NCBI GenBank assembly: GCA_900539945.1
Contig: UQDV01000008.1
Coordinates: forward strand, 17,712-81,711
Direction of reading: 5' to 3'
Source of the DNA: an uncultured Faecalibacterium sp.
GTDB lineage: Bacteria; Bacillota; Clostridia; Oscillospirales; Ruminococcaceae
DNA length: 64,000 bases
A program made the position numbers and the translations under genes. The notes under the pieces are model-generated. The model was not told the origin of the DNA. It saw nothing but the letters and a program-made list of their open reading frames with translations, and searched no databases. Shown piece after piece: positions 17,214 through 27,343 of this stretch (the first letter of the stretch is position 1; each line of letters starts with the position of its first letter).

Positions 17214-17478
17214 TGGGTGATATGCAGATTTCGCCTTGATAAGATGGAATTATGTGCCATTTTTATTTGCTTTTAAAATATTTATGAAGAACCCTTTAAG
17301 GATCTTTGAAGAAAAGTGTATAACCGATCGACCGCATTTCAAGTATGATTTTGGATAAAATTGGTGCAAATGAAAGAAAATGGTTGACAAAAAATGAGAT
17401 GCTGGCCGCTTTTTTGATGGATCGCAGACCGGAGTGTTTAAAATGAGGAACATAGCGTATAAAATTCCGTCTGCACGG

Positions 17479-17523
17479 CCTGCCGCAGCTGGTTTGACAG
17501 AAACGGCAGGGCATCTGTATAAT
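17479..17523 (+). promoter_or_regulatory. PTS operon promoter with an inverted repeat across the -35
   Basis: TTGACA (17494-17499), 18-base spacer, TATAAT (17518-17523): both hexamers are consensus. CCTGCCG (17479-17485) and its complement CGGCAGG (17504-17510) flank the -35 box with an 18-base gap, a plausible operator. No TGGCAC-N5-TTGC-type sigma-54 element was found here. Confidence 0.65.
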
Positions 17524-17586
17524 CGGGTCAATAAAAGCGGCACACCGCCGTGCGATGCCGCAAACCGATGAAGGAGGAATACACCT

Positions 17587-17913
17587 ATGGCAATGACCCC
17601 CGATGAGCTGATCGACACTTCCATGATGCTGATCGTTCACTCCGGCGATGCCCGTGCCGCTGCGTTCCACGCATTGCAGGAAGCAAAAGCCGGTAACTAC
17701 GAGGAAGCGAAAAAGCTGATGGCAGAATCCCAAGAGAAGGCGCTGGAGGCGCACCACATCCAGACCGGCCTGCTGACCGATGAGGGCAACGGCGAAGGCC
17801 CCCAGGTCAATCTGCTGCTGGTTCACGCACAGGACCACCTGATGACCAGTATGCTGGCACAGGAGCTGATTGCAGAGCTCATTGAGCTGCACGAGAAAAA
17901 GGCAGACAAGTAA
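17587..17913 (+). CDS. PTS EIIA, lactose/cellobiose family
   Basis: A 108-residue cytoplasmic phosphocarrier. His80 in LLLVHAQDHLM aligns with the phosphorylated histidine of lactose/cellobiose IIA (MMHGQDHLM in the lactose enzyme). Residues about 5-50 give the first two helices of the three-helix bundle (IVHSGDARAAAFHAL). It accepts phosphate from HPr and passes it to the EIIB encoded at 22150. Start at 17587 is 9 bases after GGAGG. First gene of the operon controlled from 17494. Confidence 0.93.
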   Translation: MAMTPDELIDTSMMLIVHSGDARAAAFHALQEAKAGNYEEAKKLMAESQEKALEAHHIQTGLLTDEGNGEGPQVNLLLVHAQDHLMTSMLAQELIAELIELHEKKADK

Positions 17914-18006
17914 GCCTGCCGGTGCACACATTTTTTGCAAGAAAAAGGAAAACGAAGCCATCCCTGTCCGTCTGTTCACACACCTGTTTAAAAGGAGGAT
18001 TTTCTC

Positions 18007-19353
18007 ATGGCAAACGAGAAAAAAGGCGCAATTGAACGCTTTGCCGAGAGTGCGTTCATGAAAAAATTGCAGGTTGGCAGCCAGAAACTGGCCTCCAACG
18101 AGATCTTTTCCACCATCTCCGGCGGCATGGGCGCTACCATGGGCCTGATCATGATCGGCGCCGTCATCCAGATCGTCTGTGCTGTTGGCGCAATGTTCGG
18201 CTGGGATACTTCCAGTGCATCCTATCAGGCATTCTATATGCCCTATAAGCTGACCATGGGTCTGATGGGTTTCTTCATGGCCTTCTCCATGTCCTGGAAC
18301 TTTGCAAAACGCAAGAAGATGAACCAGATGCAGTCCGTTATCACTGCGTTGGTCAGTTACATTCTGGTGGTCTCTCCTCCGGTCTCTGCTTCCACTCTGG
18401 CAGCAGATGGCAGCGTTACTTCCACCTTTGACGCTTTGAATCTGGGTAAACTGGGCACAGGTGGTTTGTTCGTGGCTATCATCGTTGGTCTGTGCTCTGT
18501 GGCTATCAGCAAGTTCGTCATCGACCACGACTGGACCATCAAGCTGCCCGATGCTGTGCCCGAAGGAATCGCAAATTCCTTCAATGCCATCATCCCCATG
18601 GGAGTGAACATCATCGTCTGGTACGGCATCTCCCTGATCATCTCTGCTGTTTCTGGCGGCACCCTGACCCTGGCGACCTTGATCACTGTTGCACTGTCTG
18701 TCCCGGTCAACTTCCTCACTTCCACTCCGGGTATGTTCTTGGTCATCGCACTGGCACAGCTGTGCTGGTTCTTTGGTATCCATGGCACCAGCGTGATCTT
18801 CACCGTTTTGATGGTGCCTTACATCACTGCTTACACTACAAACTCCGCATTGGCTGCCGCTGGCCAGCCCTTGCAGTTCTTCCCCGTGTTCCTGATGCTC
18901 GGCAACGGCATCATGGGCGGTGCAGGCAATACCATGCCCTTCTCTCTGATGGGTCTCAAGAGCAAATCCAAGCGCATCCAGGCTGTTTCCAAGGCATCCT
19001 TTGTGCCCGGCCTGTTCGGCATCAACGAGCCTGCCATCTTCGGCTATCCCATCATGTATAACGGCCTCCTGCTGATCCCCTTCATGCTGTGCCCGCTGGT
19101 CTGCTCTGCACTGGCACTGGTTGCATGGAACCTGCACCTGATGGCTTATCCCCAGGTGCTGATCATGACCACGATGCCGGTGGTGTTCGGTACCTTTCTG
19201 AGCACGCTGGACTGGCGCAATGTCATCTACTCTTTGCTGATGTTCCCGATCTGCTGGCTGATCTGGCGTCCTTTCTACAAGATCTACGAGAAGCAGTGCA
19301 TCGAAGAAGAGGCTGCTGCCGAAGCTGCTGAACTGGCTGCCCAGAACAAGTGA
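18007..19353 (+). CDS. PTS EIIC, lactose/cellobiose family
   Basis: A 448-residue membrane permease with about ten hydrophobic segments. Family features include the N-terminal helix followed by SGGMGAT, the FGIHGTSV region and FGINEPAIFGYPI, the conserved segment around the sugar-binding glutamate. It carries a beta-glucoside-type disaccharide across the membrane while EIIB phosphorylates it at C6. Start at 18007 follows AAAGGAGG. It lies 93 bases after EIIA, and a terminator-like hairpin follows before the hydrolase genes. Confidence 0.93.
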   Translation: MANEKKGAIERFAESAFMKKLQVGSQKLASNEIFSTISGGMGATMGLIMIGAVIQIVCAVGAMFGWDTSSASYQAFYMPYKLTMGLMGFFMAFSMSWNFAKRKKMNQMQSVITALVSYILVVSPPVSASTLAADGSVTSTFDALNLGKLGTGGLFVAIIVGLCSVAISKFVIDHDWTIKLPDAVPEGIANSFNAIIPMGVNIIVWYGISLIISAVSGGTLTLATLITVALSVPVNFLTSTPGMFLVIALAQLCWFFGIHGTSVIFTVLMVPYITAYTTNSALAAAGQPLQFFPVFLMLGNGIMGGAGNTMPFSLMGLKSKSKRIQAVSKASFVPGLFGINEPAIFGYPIMYNGLLLIPFMLCPLVCSALALVAWNLHLMAYPQVLIMTTMPVVFGTFLSTLDWRNVIYSLLMFPICWLIWRPFYKIYEKQCIEEEAAAEAAELAAQNK

Positions 19354-19417
19354 TCTTGCAAGATCCGGGCAATCCTTACAACTGTAAATTTACCACTTTG
19401 GAACCCAAAGCCGGTTG

Positions 19418-19466
19418 AAAAAAAGCGGGCCGGTCGGCATGGATCGGCTCGCTTTTTCGGTTTTTA
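19418..19466 (+). terminator. Partial terminator inside the PTS operon
   Basis: AAAAAGCGGGCCG pairs imperfectly with CGGCTCGCTTTTT and is followed by T-rich sequence. Genes continue 34 bases further in the same direction, so it probably lowers rather than stops expression of the hydrolases. Confidence 0.55.
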
Positions 19467-19499
19467 TCACACAGAATAAACATTTAAGGAGAAACTGAA

Positions 19500-20597
19500 A
19501 TGCAAAAGAGAAGACTGGGCATCTCCCTGTACCCTGAGCGCAGCACCTTTGAGCAGGATGTGGCTTATATGGAAAAGGCTGCAAAGCTGGGCTTTGACCT
19601 GCTGTTCATCGCACTGCTGGGCGCAGGTGACCGCCAGCAGACCATCGACCGCTACAAGCCCCTGCTGGCCAAGGCCAAGGAGCTGGGTTTTGAGATCGAA
19701 GCCGATGTGAACCCCATGATGTTTGAACGCATGGGCATCAACGCCAGCTTCTTCCACGGTCCGCTGGATCTGTCTTTCTTCACCGAGCTGCAGGTGGATA
19801 TCCTGCGTCTGGATCTGGGCCTGAACGATATGGAAGAAGCCTTCCTCTCCAAGAACAAAGAGGGGATCAAGATCTGCGTGAACGGCTGCAACACGCAGGA
19901 TCATGTGGGTCATGTGCTGGCTGCCGGCGGTGACCGTGATATGATCCTGGGCTGCCACAACTACTATCCGCACCGCTACACCGGCGTTTCTCTGGAGCAC
20001 TTTGAAAAGGGATCTGCACCCATGGTCAAGCACAACCTGCGTCTGCAGTCCTTCGTTACCTCCCAAAACCCGGAGGCCTTTGGCCCCTGGCCCGTCACCG
20101 AGGGTCTGCCCACGCTGGAAATGCACCGTGACTGGCCCATTGAGATCCAGGTGGGGCACTATGTGATGATGGGGTATGTCAACGATATCATCATCGCCAA
20201 CGCCTACGCCACCGATGCCGAGCTGGAAGCCATGGCCGCCGCCAACAGCACCAAGATCATGTTCCACATGACCCCGGCCGAAGGCCTGCCCGAGAGCATG
20301 AAGAAGCGCCTGCGGATGAACCTGTCCGTTCGTGGCGACAGCGGCGAGTGGATCATCCGCACCCTGGAGAGCCGTATGCTGCGAGAGGCGACCGAGCCCT
20401 TCAACACCGTGGACATCCAGCCCGGTGACGTGCTGATCGACAACAACCTCTATGGCCAGTACGCCGGTGAGGTGCAGATCGCTCGTAAGCCCATGAAAAA
20501 CTACGGCAAGACCAACGTGGTGGGTCACATCGACCCCCGTGAGGTCGAACTGCTGCCCTACATGAAGGGCTCCACCCCGTTTGGTTTCAACTTCTGA
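19500..20597 (+). CDS. MupG-like (DUF871) phospho-sugar hydrolase
   Basis: A 365-residue cytoplasmic TIM-barrel protein of the DUF871/MupG family; the opening GISLYPERST, then GFDLLFIALLG, EADVNPMMF and CHNYYPHRYTG are typical, as is a small C-terminal beta domain (about 270-365). The characterised member, MupG of Staphylococcus aureus, is a 6-phospho-N-acetylmuramidase that splits MurNAc-6P-GlcNAc after PTS import. Here it lies inside a lactose/cellobiose-type PTS operon beside a GH1 6-phospho-glycosidase, so the substrate is a phosphorylated disaccharide. Whether that is a cell-wall fragment or a glucoside is open. Start at 19500 follows AAGGAG. Confidence 0.87.
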   Translation: MQKRRLGISLYPERSTFEQDVAYMEKAAKLGFDLLFIALLGAGDRQQTIDRYKPLLAKAKELGFEIEADVNPMMFERMGINASFFHGPLDLSFFTELQVDILRLDLGLNDMEEAFLSKNKEGIKICVNGCNTQDHVGHVLAAGGDRDMILGCHNYYPHRYTGVSLEHFEKGSAPMVKHNLRLQSFVTSQNPEAFGPWPVTEGLPTLEMHRDWPIEIQVGHYVMMGYVNDIIIANAYATDAELEAMAAANSTKIMFHMTPAEGLPESMKKRLRMNLSVRGDSGEWIIRTLESRMLREATEPFNTVDIQPGDVLIDNNLYGQYAGEVQIARKPMKNYGKTNVVGHIDPREVELLPYMKGSTPFGFNF

Positions 20598-20604
20598 AAA
20601 CTAG

Positions 20605-22092
<1,488 letters not shown>

Positions 22093-22149
22093 AATGTTTT
22101 TCTCCGCACCTCTGTGTGCGGTGAGATGATTTGAAAGGAGCTTTTTATT

Positions 22150-22449
22150 ATGAAAGTTTTGCTCTGCTGCGCTGGCGGTCTGTCCAGCAGCATCCTGATG
22201 AAGAAGATGAAGACCTGGGCTGACGCACACGGTGAGGATCTGGAGATTCAGGCTATGGGGACTGGCGAGGCTGTGGAGACCTGGCAGAATGGCTACGAGT
22301 GCGTGCTTCTGGCTCCCCAGGTGAGCTACCGTCTGAAGCAGCTGCAGGAGGAAATCAAGCTGCCCATCGCAGAAGTTCCCTCTCTGGATTACGCCATCGG
22401 TAATGCCGAAAACGTGATGAAGCTGGCCCACAAGCTGTGCGATAAATAA
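22150..22449 (+). CDS. PTS EIIB, lactose/cellobiose family
   Basis: A 99-residue cytoplasmic EIIB. The N-terminal loop LLCCAGGLSSSIL corresponds to the P-loop of cellobiose IIB (CSAGMSTSLL); Cys6 is the phosphorylated residue, followed by an unusual second Cys7. APQVSYRL is also typical. It takes phosphate from EIIA (17587) and gives it to the sugar bound by EIIC (18007). Last gene of the operon, 57 bases after the GH1 gene, behind AAAGGAG. The second tRNA-Lys repeat begins about 125 bases downstream. Confidence 0.93.
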   Translation: MKVLLCCAGGLSSSILMKKMKTWADAHGEDLEIQAMGTGEAVETWQNGYECVLLAPQVSYRLKQLQEEIKLPIAEVPSLDYAIGNAENVMKLAHKLCDK

Positions 22450-22572
22450 TCGAGAAAAACGACTGCAGAATCATGGGTGCAAGAGATTGCACGGATATGT
22501 GCCGCAGCCTGCCCAAGGAGCATCCGGAAGGCGATTGGAGCGTTATCCTCGTGGCCGATGAACAGGCACGGA

Positions 22573-22884
22573 ATTTGCTATAAAAATCCGATACCTGTTT
22601 TAAGGGGCTGATTTTGGCTTTGCACATTTTTGCACACTTTTTGCACACCAGAACGGCTGGATAACGGATGCAAGAGGGGATGACAGGTGCAAAGGATGCA
22701 GCAGATGTAAAACGCGAATTCACGGTAAGACGATAAAAACAATGGTTCTGCGTGATTCTGAAAATTGACGATTGTTGCACATCGGTTTCTCTTGATCAGT
22801 TGGCCCGGGGTTCGAGTCCCTGGAGGTGCACCACAACAACAAAATCCGAACTTTTTCCGATAGGAGAAGGGTTCGGATTTTTTG
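22573..22884 (+). repeat. Long direct repeat, copy 2 (tRNA-Lys 3'-end cassette)
   Basis: Matches 816-1127 along its length, including the tandem TGCACA-type repeats, the tRNA fragment and its terminator (AAATCCGAAC/GTTCGGATTT). The two copies are in direct orientation 21,757 bases apart. The gap 22450-23183 holds only this repeat, the DUF6061 remnant and a terminator. Confidence 0.85.
22788..22833 (+). other. 3' half of tRNA-Lys(CTT), second copy
   Basis: Same layout as the fragment at 1029-1074, but more decayed: the anticodon loop reads CTCTTGA and the T-stem 5' arm CGGGG no longer pairs perfectly with CCCTG. The 5' half is missing here too. Confidence 0.75.
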
Positions 22885-22926
22885 TTTTTTTCGGAAAACA
22901 GAACGAATCCATTGCTTCCCCCGAAA

Positions 22927-23019
22927 AATGATCCACTGGCGTATGCAGACCTGATTCTCAATGGTGACCCGGAGGAATACTTGAAAAATGGAACCGGGAG
23001 CCACAGGCTGGAAATCTAA
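22927..23019 (+). pseudogene. DUF6061 gene remnant (3' end)
   Basis: Thirty codons reading NDPLAYADLILNGDPEEYLK and a short tail to TAA. They are nearly identical to the C-terminal third of the protein at 1249-1500 (NDPLGYADLILNGDPEGYLK). The 5' two thirds are missing; the tRNA repeat ends some 40 bases upstream. It is followed by a terminator, as if the original gene end was kept. Confidence 0.8.
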
Positions 23020-23032
23020 ATGAATGCTGGAC

Positions 23033-23071
23033 AGTACCATTTTTGAGCTGGTATTGTCCAGCATTTTTTTT
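23033..23071 (+). terminator. Terminator after the DUF6061 remnant
   Basis: TGCTGGACAGTACCA pairs with TGGTATTGTCCAGCA (one mismatch) and is followed by TTTTTTT. Confidence 0.85.
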
Positions 23072-23183
23072 GGCGTTAGCTGACCAATTTTAATGGAATC
23101 TTTATACTTCTACAATTTTCTTTACGGCTCTTTTATTTATTCCGTGCTAATCTTTATGAACACGGATAGGTAAAGGAGCTTTT

Positions 23184-24521
23184 ATGATTCAATATCCTCG
23201 TTACAAGCGGCACCGTTTTTCTTCTTTTCAGGTCATTATTGCAGGTTTTGCGGCAGTTGATCTGGTGGGCGCGTTGCTTCTGATGTTTCCGATTGCTACG
23301 CAGCAGCGGTGCGTCACACCGTTCCATGAGGCACTGTTTACCTCCACTTCTGCTCTTTGTGTGACGGGTCTTGTAGTACAGGATACCGGCAGCTACTGGT
23401 CGGTTTTTGGGCAAAGTGTGATCCTTCTTCTGATCCAAATCGGAGGATTGGGTGTCATTACAGTGGGCGCTGCCTTTGCGCTGCTTTCTGGGCGAAAGAT
23501 CTCCCTCAAGCAGCGCAGCACGATGCAGGAAGCTACTGCTGCCCCGCAGATGGGCGGCATCGTGCGGCTGACAGGCTTTATTCTGCGGATCACCGCCCTG
23601 TTTGAATTGGTCGGTGCTGCACTGCTGCTACCAACGTTTTGTGCCGATTATGGATTGCGCGGGATCTGGTATGCGTTGTTTCATTCCATTTCGGCGTTCT
23701 GCAATGCAGGTTTTGACCTGCTGGGAACAGAGGGGGCAAAATTTGTTTCGCTGACACAGTATGCAGACGATCCGCTGCTTACCACGGTGATCGCTGCACT
23801 GATCGTCTTTGGCGGCCTTGGCTTTCTGACATGGGAGGACATTTGTACATATCGCCTTGATTTTCACCGTTACCGGATGCAGAGTAAGGTGATCCTTGCC
23901 ACGACGGCATTTCTTCTGGTACTTCCGTCGCTGTACTTTTATTGCTTCGAGTTCACGGCAGGCTCTGCCCGGCAGCGCATTTTATTGTCGATGTTCCAAT
24001 CCGTTACACCCCGTACTGCCGGTTTTAACACCGCTGATCTTGCTGCGATGGGCAGCCCATCCCAGGCATTGATGGTGGTTCTGATGCTGTTGGGCGGTTC
24101 GCCCGGCTCTACGGCAGGCGGCATGAAAACCACAACATTTGCTGTTCTGCTGGCCAATATGTGGGCGACCTTCCGCCGCAGAGAAGATGCGGAATTTTTC
24201 GGGCGGCGCATAGATAGTTCTGCAGTCAAGAATGCTGCCACGATTGCAGGGATGTATTTGACGCTGTTCTTCCTCGGAGCCTTTGTCATTGCTACGGCAG
24301 AGCAGCTGCCGATGTCGGTCTGTTTGTATGAGACTGCTTCGGCCGTGGCAACGGTAGGTCTGACATTGGGTATCACGCCGCAGTTGGGCATCCTTTCGCA
24401 GGGGGTGCTGATCGCACTGATGTTTTTGGGACGTGTTGGCGGATTGACGTTGATCTATGCGGCATTTGGCAGCAGCCCTGCCCACTCTCGTCTGCCGCAG
24501 GAGAAGATCGCAATCGGATAA
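23184..24521 (+). CDS. ktrB: Potassium transporter membrane subunit, KtrB/TrkH family
   Basis: A 445-residue membrane protein with four repeated M1-P-M2 units. Selectivity-filter segments are recognisable in each: ALCVTGL, FCNAGFD, TAGFNT and VGLTLG. Length fits KtrB better than the longer TrkH. It forms the K+ (Na+-coupled) channel and is gated by the ring of the RCK subunit encoded 12 bases downstream. Start at 23184 follows AAAGGAG. It opens a run that includes KtrA-type, a tiny membrane ORF, KdpD and KdpE. Confidence 0.92.
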   Translation: MIQYPRYKRHRFSSFQVIIAGFAAVDLVGALLLMFPIATQQRCVTPFHEALFTSTSALCVTGLVVQDTGSYWSVFGQSVILLLIQIGGLGVITVGAAFALLSGRKISLKQRSTMQEATAAPQMGGIVRLTGFILRITALFELVGAALLLPTFCADYGLRGIWYALFHSISAFCNAGFDLLGTEGAKFVSLTQYADDPLLTTVIAALIVFGGLGFLTWEDICTYRLDFHRYRMQSKVILATTAFLLVLPSLYFYCFEFTAGSARQRILLSMFQSVTPRTAGFNTADLAAMGSPSQALMVVLMLLGGSPGSTAGGMKTTTFAVLLANMWATFRRREDAEFFGRRIDSSAVKNAATIAGMYLTLFFLGAFVIATAEQLPMSVCLYETASAVATVGLTLGITPQLGILSQGVLIALMFLGRVGGLTLIYAAFGSSPAHSRLPQEKIAIG

Positions 24522-24532
24522 AGGAGACAAGT

Positions 24533-25180
24533 ATGAAATCGATTCTTTTGATTGGGCTCGGCCGTTTTGGCCGCCATATTGCACGGGAACTGAATGAACT
24601 GGGGCATCAGGTCATGGCAATCGACAGCAACGAAGACCGTGTGAACGCCGTGCTTTCCTATGTGACGAATGCACAGATCGGTGACAGCACCAGCGAATAC
24701 TTTCTGCGCTCCCTTGGTGTCGGCAATTTTGATGTGTGCATCGTAACGATCGGCGGAAATTTTCAGAGTTCGTTGGAAACAACATCGCTGCTCAAAGAAT
24801 TGGGGGCAAAGTTTGTGGTCTCTCGTGCAGAGCGAGATGTACAAGCCAAGTTTCTGCTGCGCAATGGTGCGGATGAAGTGGTCTACCCGGAAAAGCAGCT
24901 GGCAAAGTGGGCAGCGATCCGATACAGCTCCGAACACATTCTGGATTATATCGAGCTGCAGGATGACCACGCCATCATGGAAGTGACCATTCCGCCGGAA
25001 TGGATGGATCGCACGATCGGCGAGATCAATATCCGAAAAAAGTATAACATCAATATTCTTGCGCTGAAAAAAGACGGAAAGCTCGATATGAACATCACGC
25101 CGGATACGCAGCTGTGCCGGGATGAAAGTATGCTGGTTTTGGGAAAATACGCATTGATCCAGAAGTGTTTCCGGCTCTAA
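24533..25180 (+). CDS. ktrA: Potassium transporter gating subunit, KtrA/TrkA family
   Basis: A 215-residue cytoplasmic RCK protein. Residues 1-125 form the nucleotide-binding fold (LIGLGRFGRHIARELNELGH, the GxGxxG loop, then acidic Asp at IDSNED). The C-terminal RCK_C part (about 135-215) binds regulatory ligands, c-di-AMP in many Firmicutes. It assembles an octameric ring on the KtrB dimer. Start at 24533 follows AAGGAG. Confidence 0.93.
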   Translation: MKSILLIGLGRFGRHIARELNELGHQVMAIDSNEDRVNAVLSYVTNAQIGDSTSEYFLRSLGVGNFDVCIVTIGGNFQSSLETTSLLKELGAKFVVSRAERDVQAKFLLRNGADEVVYPEKQLAKWAAIRYSSEHILDYIELQDDHAIMEVTIPPEWMDRTIGEINIRKKYNINILALKKDGKLDMNITPDTQLCRDESMLVLGKYALIQKCFRL

Positions 25181-25198
25181 AAAGATAGGACGGATCAT

Positions 25199-25327
25199 AT
25201 GGATGTCGTTTTGTTGTTGATGGTTCTTGGAGTCATGTTGAGTGGCTTTTGGGCAGCAGATGCGCTGGATCACATACGAAAGGAGATCATTCGCCAAGAA
25301 GGAAAAAGACGCGGCTGGTGGTCGTGA
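25199..25327 (+). CDS. Small single-span membrane protein (42 residues)
   Basis: An ORF of 42 codons plus stop between ktrA and kdpD. Residues 3-20 are hydrophobic (VVLLLMVLGVMLSGFW) and the rest is basic (RKEIIRQEGKRRGWW), the layout of a one-span membrane peptide with its positive end in the cytoplasm. AGGA lies 8 bases before the ATG. The spot, next to a potassium channel and its sensor, resembles that of accessory peptides such as KdpF, but there is no sequence match to claim. It may be real but is short. Confidence 0.5.
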   Translation: MDVVLLLMVLGVMLSGFWAADALDHIRKEIIRQEGKRRGWWS

Positions 25328-25369
25328 CCATCAAATTGTGCTATACTGTGGGCAAGGCAGGTGATCTTC

Positions 25370-27343
25370 ATGAATCCGAACAACCCACCCACCGAACATA
25401 TTCTGGCGTGTCTGTCATCTTCTCCCTCCAATGCAAAGATCGTGCGGACGGCGGCAACAATGGCAAAGGCTTTCGGCGGCTCTTTTACTGCGTTGTATGT
25501 CAAAACACCGGATGCCGACGGGATGAGTGCGCAGGACAAACAGCGCTTGCAGCAGCATATCCACATGGCGGAACAGGCGGGCGCAGATATTACGACCCTC
25601 TACGGCGATGACATTCCGCAGCAGATCGCAGAGTTTGCCCGGATCTCCGGCATTACAAAAATCGTACTGGGGCGCTCCAGTGTACATCGCCGCCATTTCT
25701 GGAGTGGACCGTCACTGACTGAAAAATTGACGCTGACTGCGCCCAATCTGGATATTTATATCATCCCGGATGCAGCAGTTGAGCAGGATTACGGCTCTGG
25801 CAGAAGGCTGTTTGCCCGTTCCATCGTCCCATCGTTCCGTGATCTGCTGATTACGGCAGGGATTCTAGCCTGCATCACGGTGATTGGATTTTTGTTCCTG
25901 CAACTGGACTTTGCGCGCTACAATATCATTATGTTCTATATGTTGGGTGTTTTGCTCACGGCTCTTACAACATCTGGCTATTCCTGCGGCGTTTTGGGTT
26001 CGATCGCCAGCGTTGCGCTCTATAACTTCTTCCTGACGGAGCCAAGACTGACATTCCATGCCTATGATCCGGGGTATCAAATCACCTTTGTGCTGATGCT
26101 GACTTCTGCCATCGTCACCTGTACGCTGACGACCCGGTTGAAAGATCAGGCAAAAATGTCTGCACAGGCGGCGTTTCGGACGAAGGTGCTGTTTGATACC
26201 AGCCGGCTTTTGCAGAAAGCGACCAACGAAGACGAAATTTTATCCCTGACGGCAGCGCAGCTTACCAAACTGCTAAACCGGAACCTGATCGTGTATCCAG
26301 AGCAGGATGGTTCTCTTGGACAGGGGCAAATTTTTAACACAGTGGAAGGAAGCAGCCGACTCCGTTTTGATTCTGCGCCGGAACGCAGTGCCGCGGAGTG
26401 GTGCTTTGCAAATAAGAAGCGTTCGGGTGCATCGACGGATTACTGCACCGATGCAAAAGGACTGTACCTTGCGATTCGTACAGGCAGCGGTGTGTTTGGT
26501 GTTATCGGCATCGACCTGTCGGAACGCTCCATGGATGCGTTTGAAAACAGCGTCCTGCTGTCGATCCTTGGTGAATGCGCATTGGCAGTGGAAAACCGTC
26601 GCATTGCGCTGGAAAAGGAGCAAGCCACTGTTCATGCACAGAATGAACAGCTTCGGGCAAATTTGCTGCGAACCATTTCCCATGATCTTCGGACGCCGCT
26701 GACCTCCATCTCAGGCAATGCAAGCAATCTGCTCTCCAATGCGGAAACGCTGGATGCAGAAACACGGACAAAGATCTGTACGGATATTTTTGATGATGCA
26801 CAGTGGTTGATCGGTCTGGTGGAAAATTTGCTTTCTATCACCCGCATTGAGGATGGGCGGATGAATCTTCAAATCTCTCCGCAGCTCATGGATGAGGTGG
26901 TCGAGGAAACGCTGCGGCATATCAGCCGAAAAAGCAAGGAGCATATCATCACAACGACTTATTCGGATGAAATTCTTCTTGCCGACATGGACGCACGGCT
27001 TATCATGCAGGTCATTATCAATCTGGTGGACAACGCCATCAAATACACGCAGAAAGGCTCCCGGATCAATATTTCTGCGTATGCAAAAAACAGTAATATC
27101 GTGGTAGATGTATCCGATGATGGCCCCGGTATCCCGGAGCAGAATAAAGCGCAGGTCTTTGAAATGTTCTTTACCGGGCAGAATCAGATTGCAGACAGCC
27201 ACCGCAGTCTGGGGCTGGGACTTGCGCTCTGCCGGACGATCCTTGCAGCTCATAAAGGTACCCTGACTCTCCGGGATAACGAACCGCACGGCTGCATATT
27301 CTCTTTTGAACTTCCCAAAAGCGAGGTAAGTATTCATGAATAA
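25370..27343 (+). CDS. kdpD: KdpD-like sensor histidine kinase, short form
   Basis: A 657-residue sensor. Order: a universal-stress-like domain (about 10-125); four close membrane spans of the DUF4118 type (about 150-265); GAF-like region (about 285-410); dimerisation and phosphoacceptor helix with His438 in ISHDLRTPL; ATPase domain with NLVDNAIKY, DDGPGIP and GLGLALC. The long N-terminal KdpD domain with its Walker motifs (about 200 residues) is missing, so this is the truncated KdpD type. GTG at 25361 is possible, but ATG 25370 has the better ribosome site (AGGTG). Its gene overlaps kdpE by 8 bases. Confidence 0.9.
   Translation: MNPNNPPTEHILACLSSSPSNAKIVRTAATMAKAFGGSFTALYVKTPDADGMSAQDKQRLQQHIHMAEQAGADITTLYGDDIPQQIAEFARISGITKIVLGRSSVHRRHFWSGPSLTEKLTLTAPNLDIYIIPDAAVEQDYGSGRRLFARSIVPSFRDLLITAGILACITVIGFLFLQLDFARYNIIMFYMLGVLLTALTTSGYSCGVLGSIASVALYNFFLTEPRLTFHAYDPGYQITFVLMLTSAIVTCTLTTRLKDQAKMSAQAAFRTKVLFDTSRLLQKATNEDEILSLTAAQLTKLLNRNLIVYPEQDGSLGQGQIFNTVEGSSRLRFDSAPERSAAEWCFANKKRSGASTDYCTDAKGLYLAIRTGSGVFGVIGIDLSERSMDAFENSVLLSILGECALAVENRRIALEKEQATVHAQNEQLRANLLRTISHDLRTPLTSISGNASNLLSNAETLDAETRTKICTDIFDDAQWLIGLVENLLSITRIEDGRMNLQISPQLMDEVVEETLRHISRKSKEHIITTTYSDEILLADMDARLIMQVIINLVDNAIKYTQKGSRINISAYAKNSNIVVDVSDDGPGIPEQNKAQVFEMFFTGQNQIADSHRSLGLGLALCRTILAAHKGTLTLRDNEPHGCIFSFELPKSEVSIHE

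Noticed and set aside
17139..17586. Sigma-54 promoter before the PTS operon
   Set aside because: No GG-N10-GC element in the right place; a consensus TTGACA/TATAAT promoter is present instead.
22578..23064. Minus-strand ORFs over the second repeat
   Set aside because: Same false translation of the tRNA 3' end and repeat; no ribosome site.
22450..23183. c-di-AMP (ydaO) riboswitch before the potassium uptake genes
   Set aside because: The space is filled by the tRNA repeat, a gene remnant and a terminator; the remaining ~110 bases are too short and lack the aptamer's conserved parts.
25199..25327. Calling the 42-codon ORF KdpF
   Set aside because: Only size and membrane span agree; no sequence similarity and no kdpA follows.
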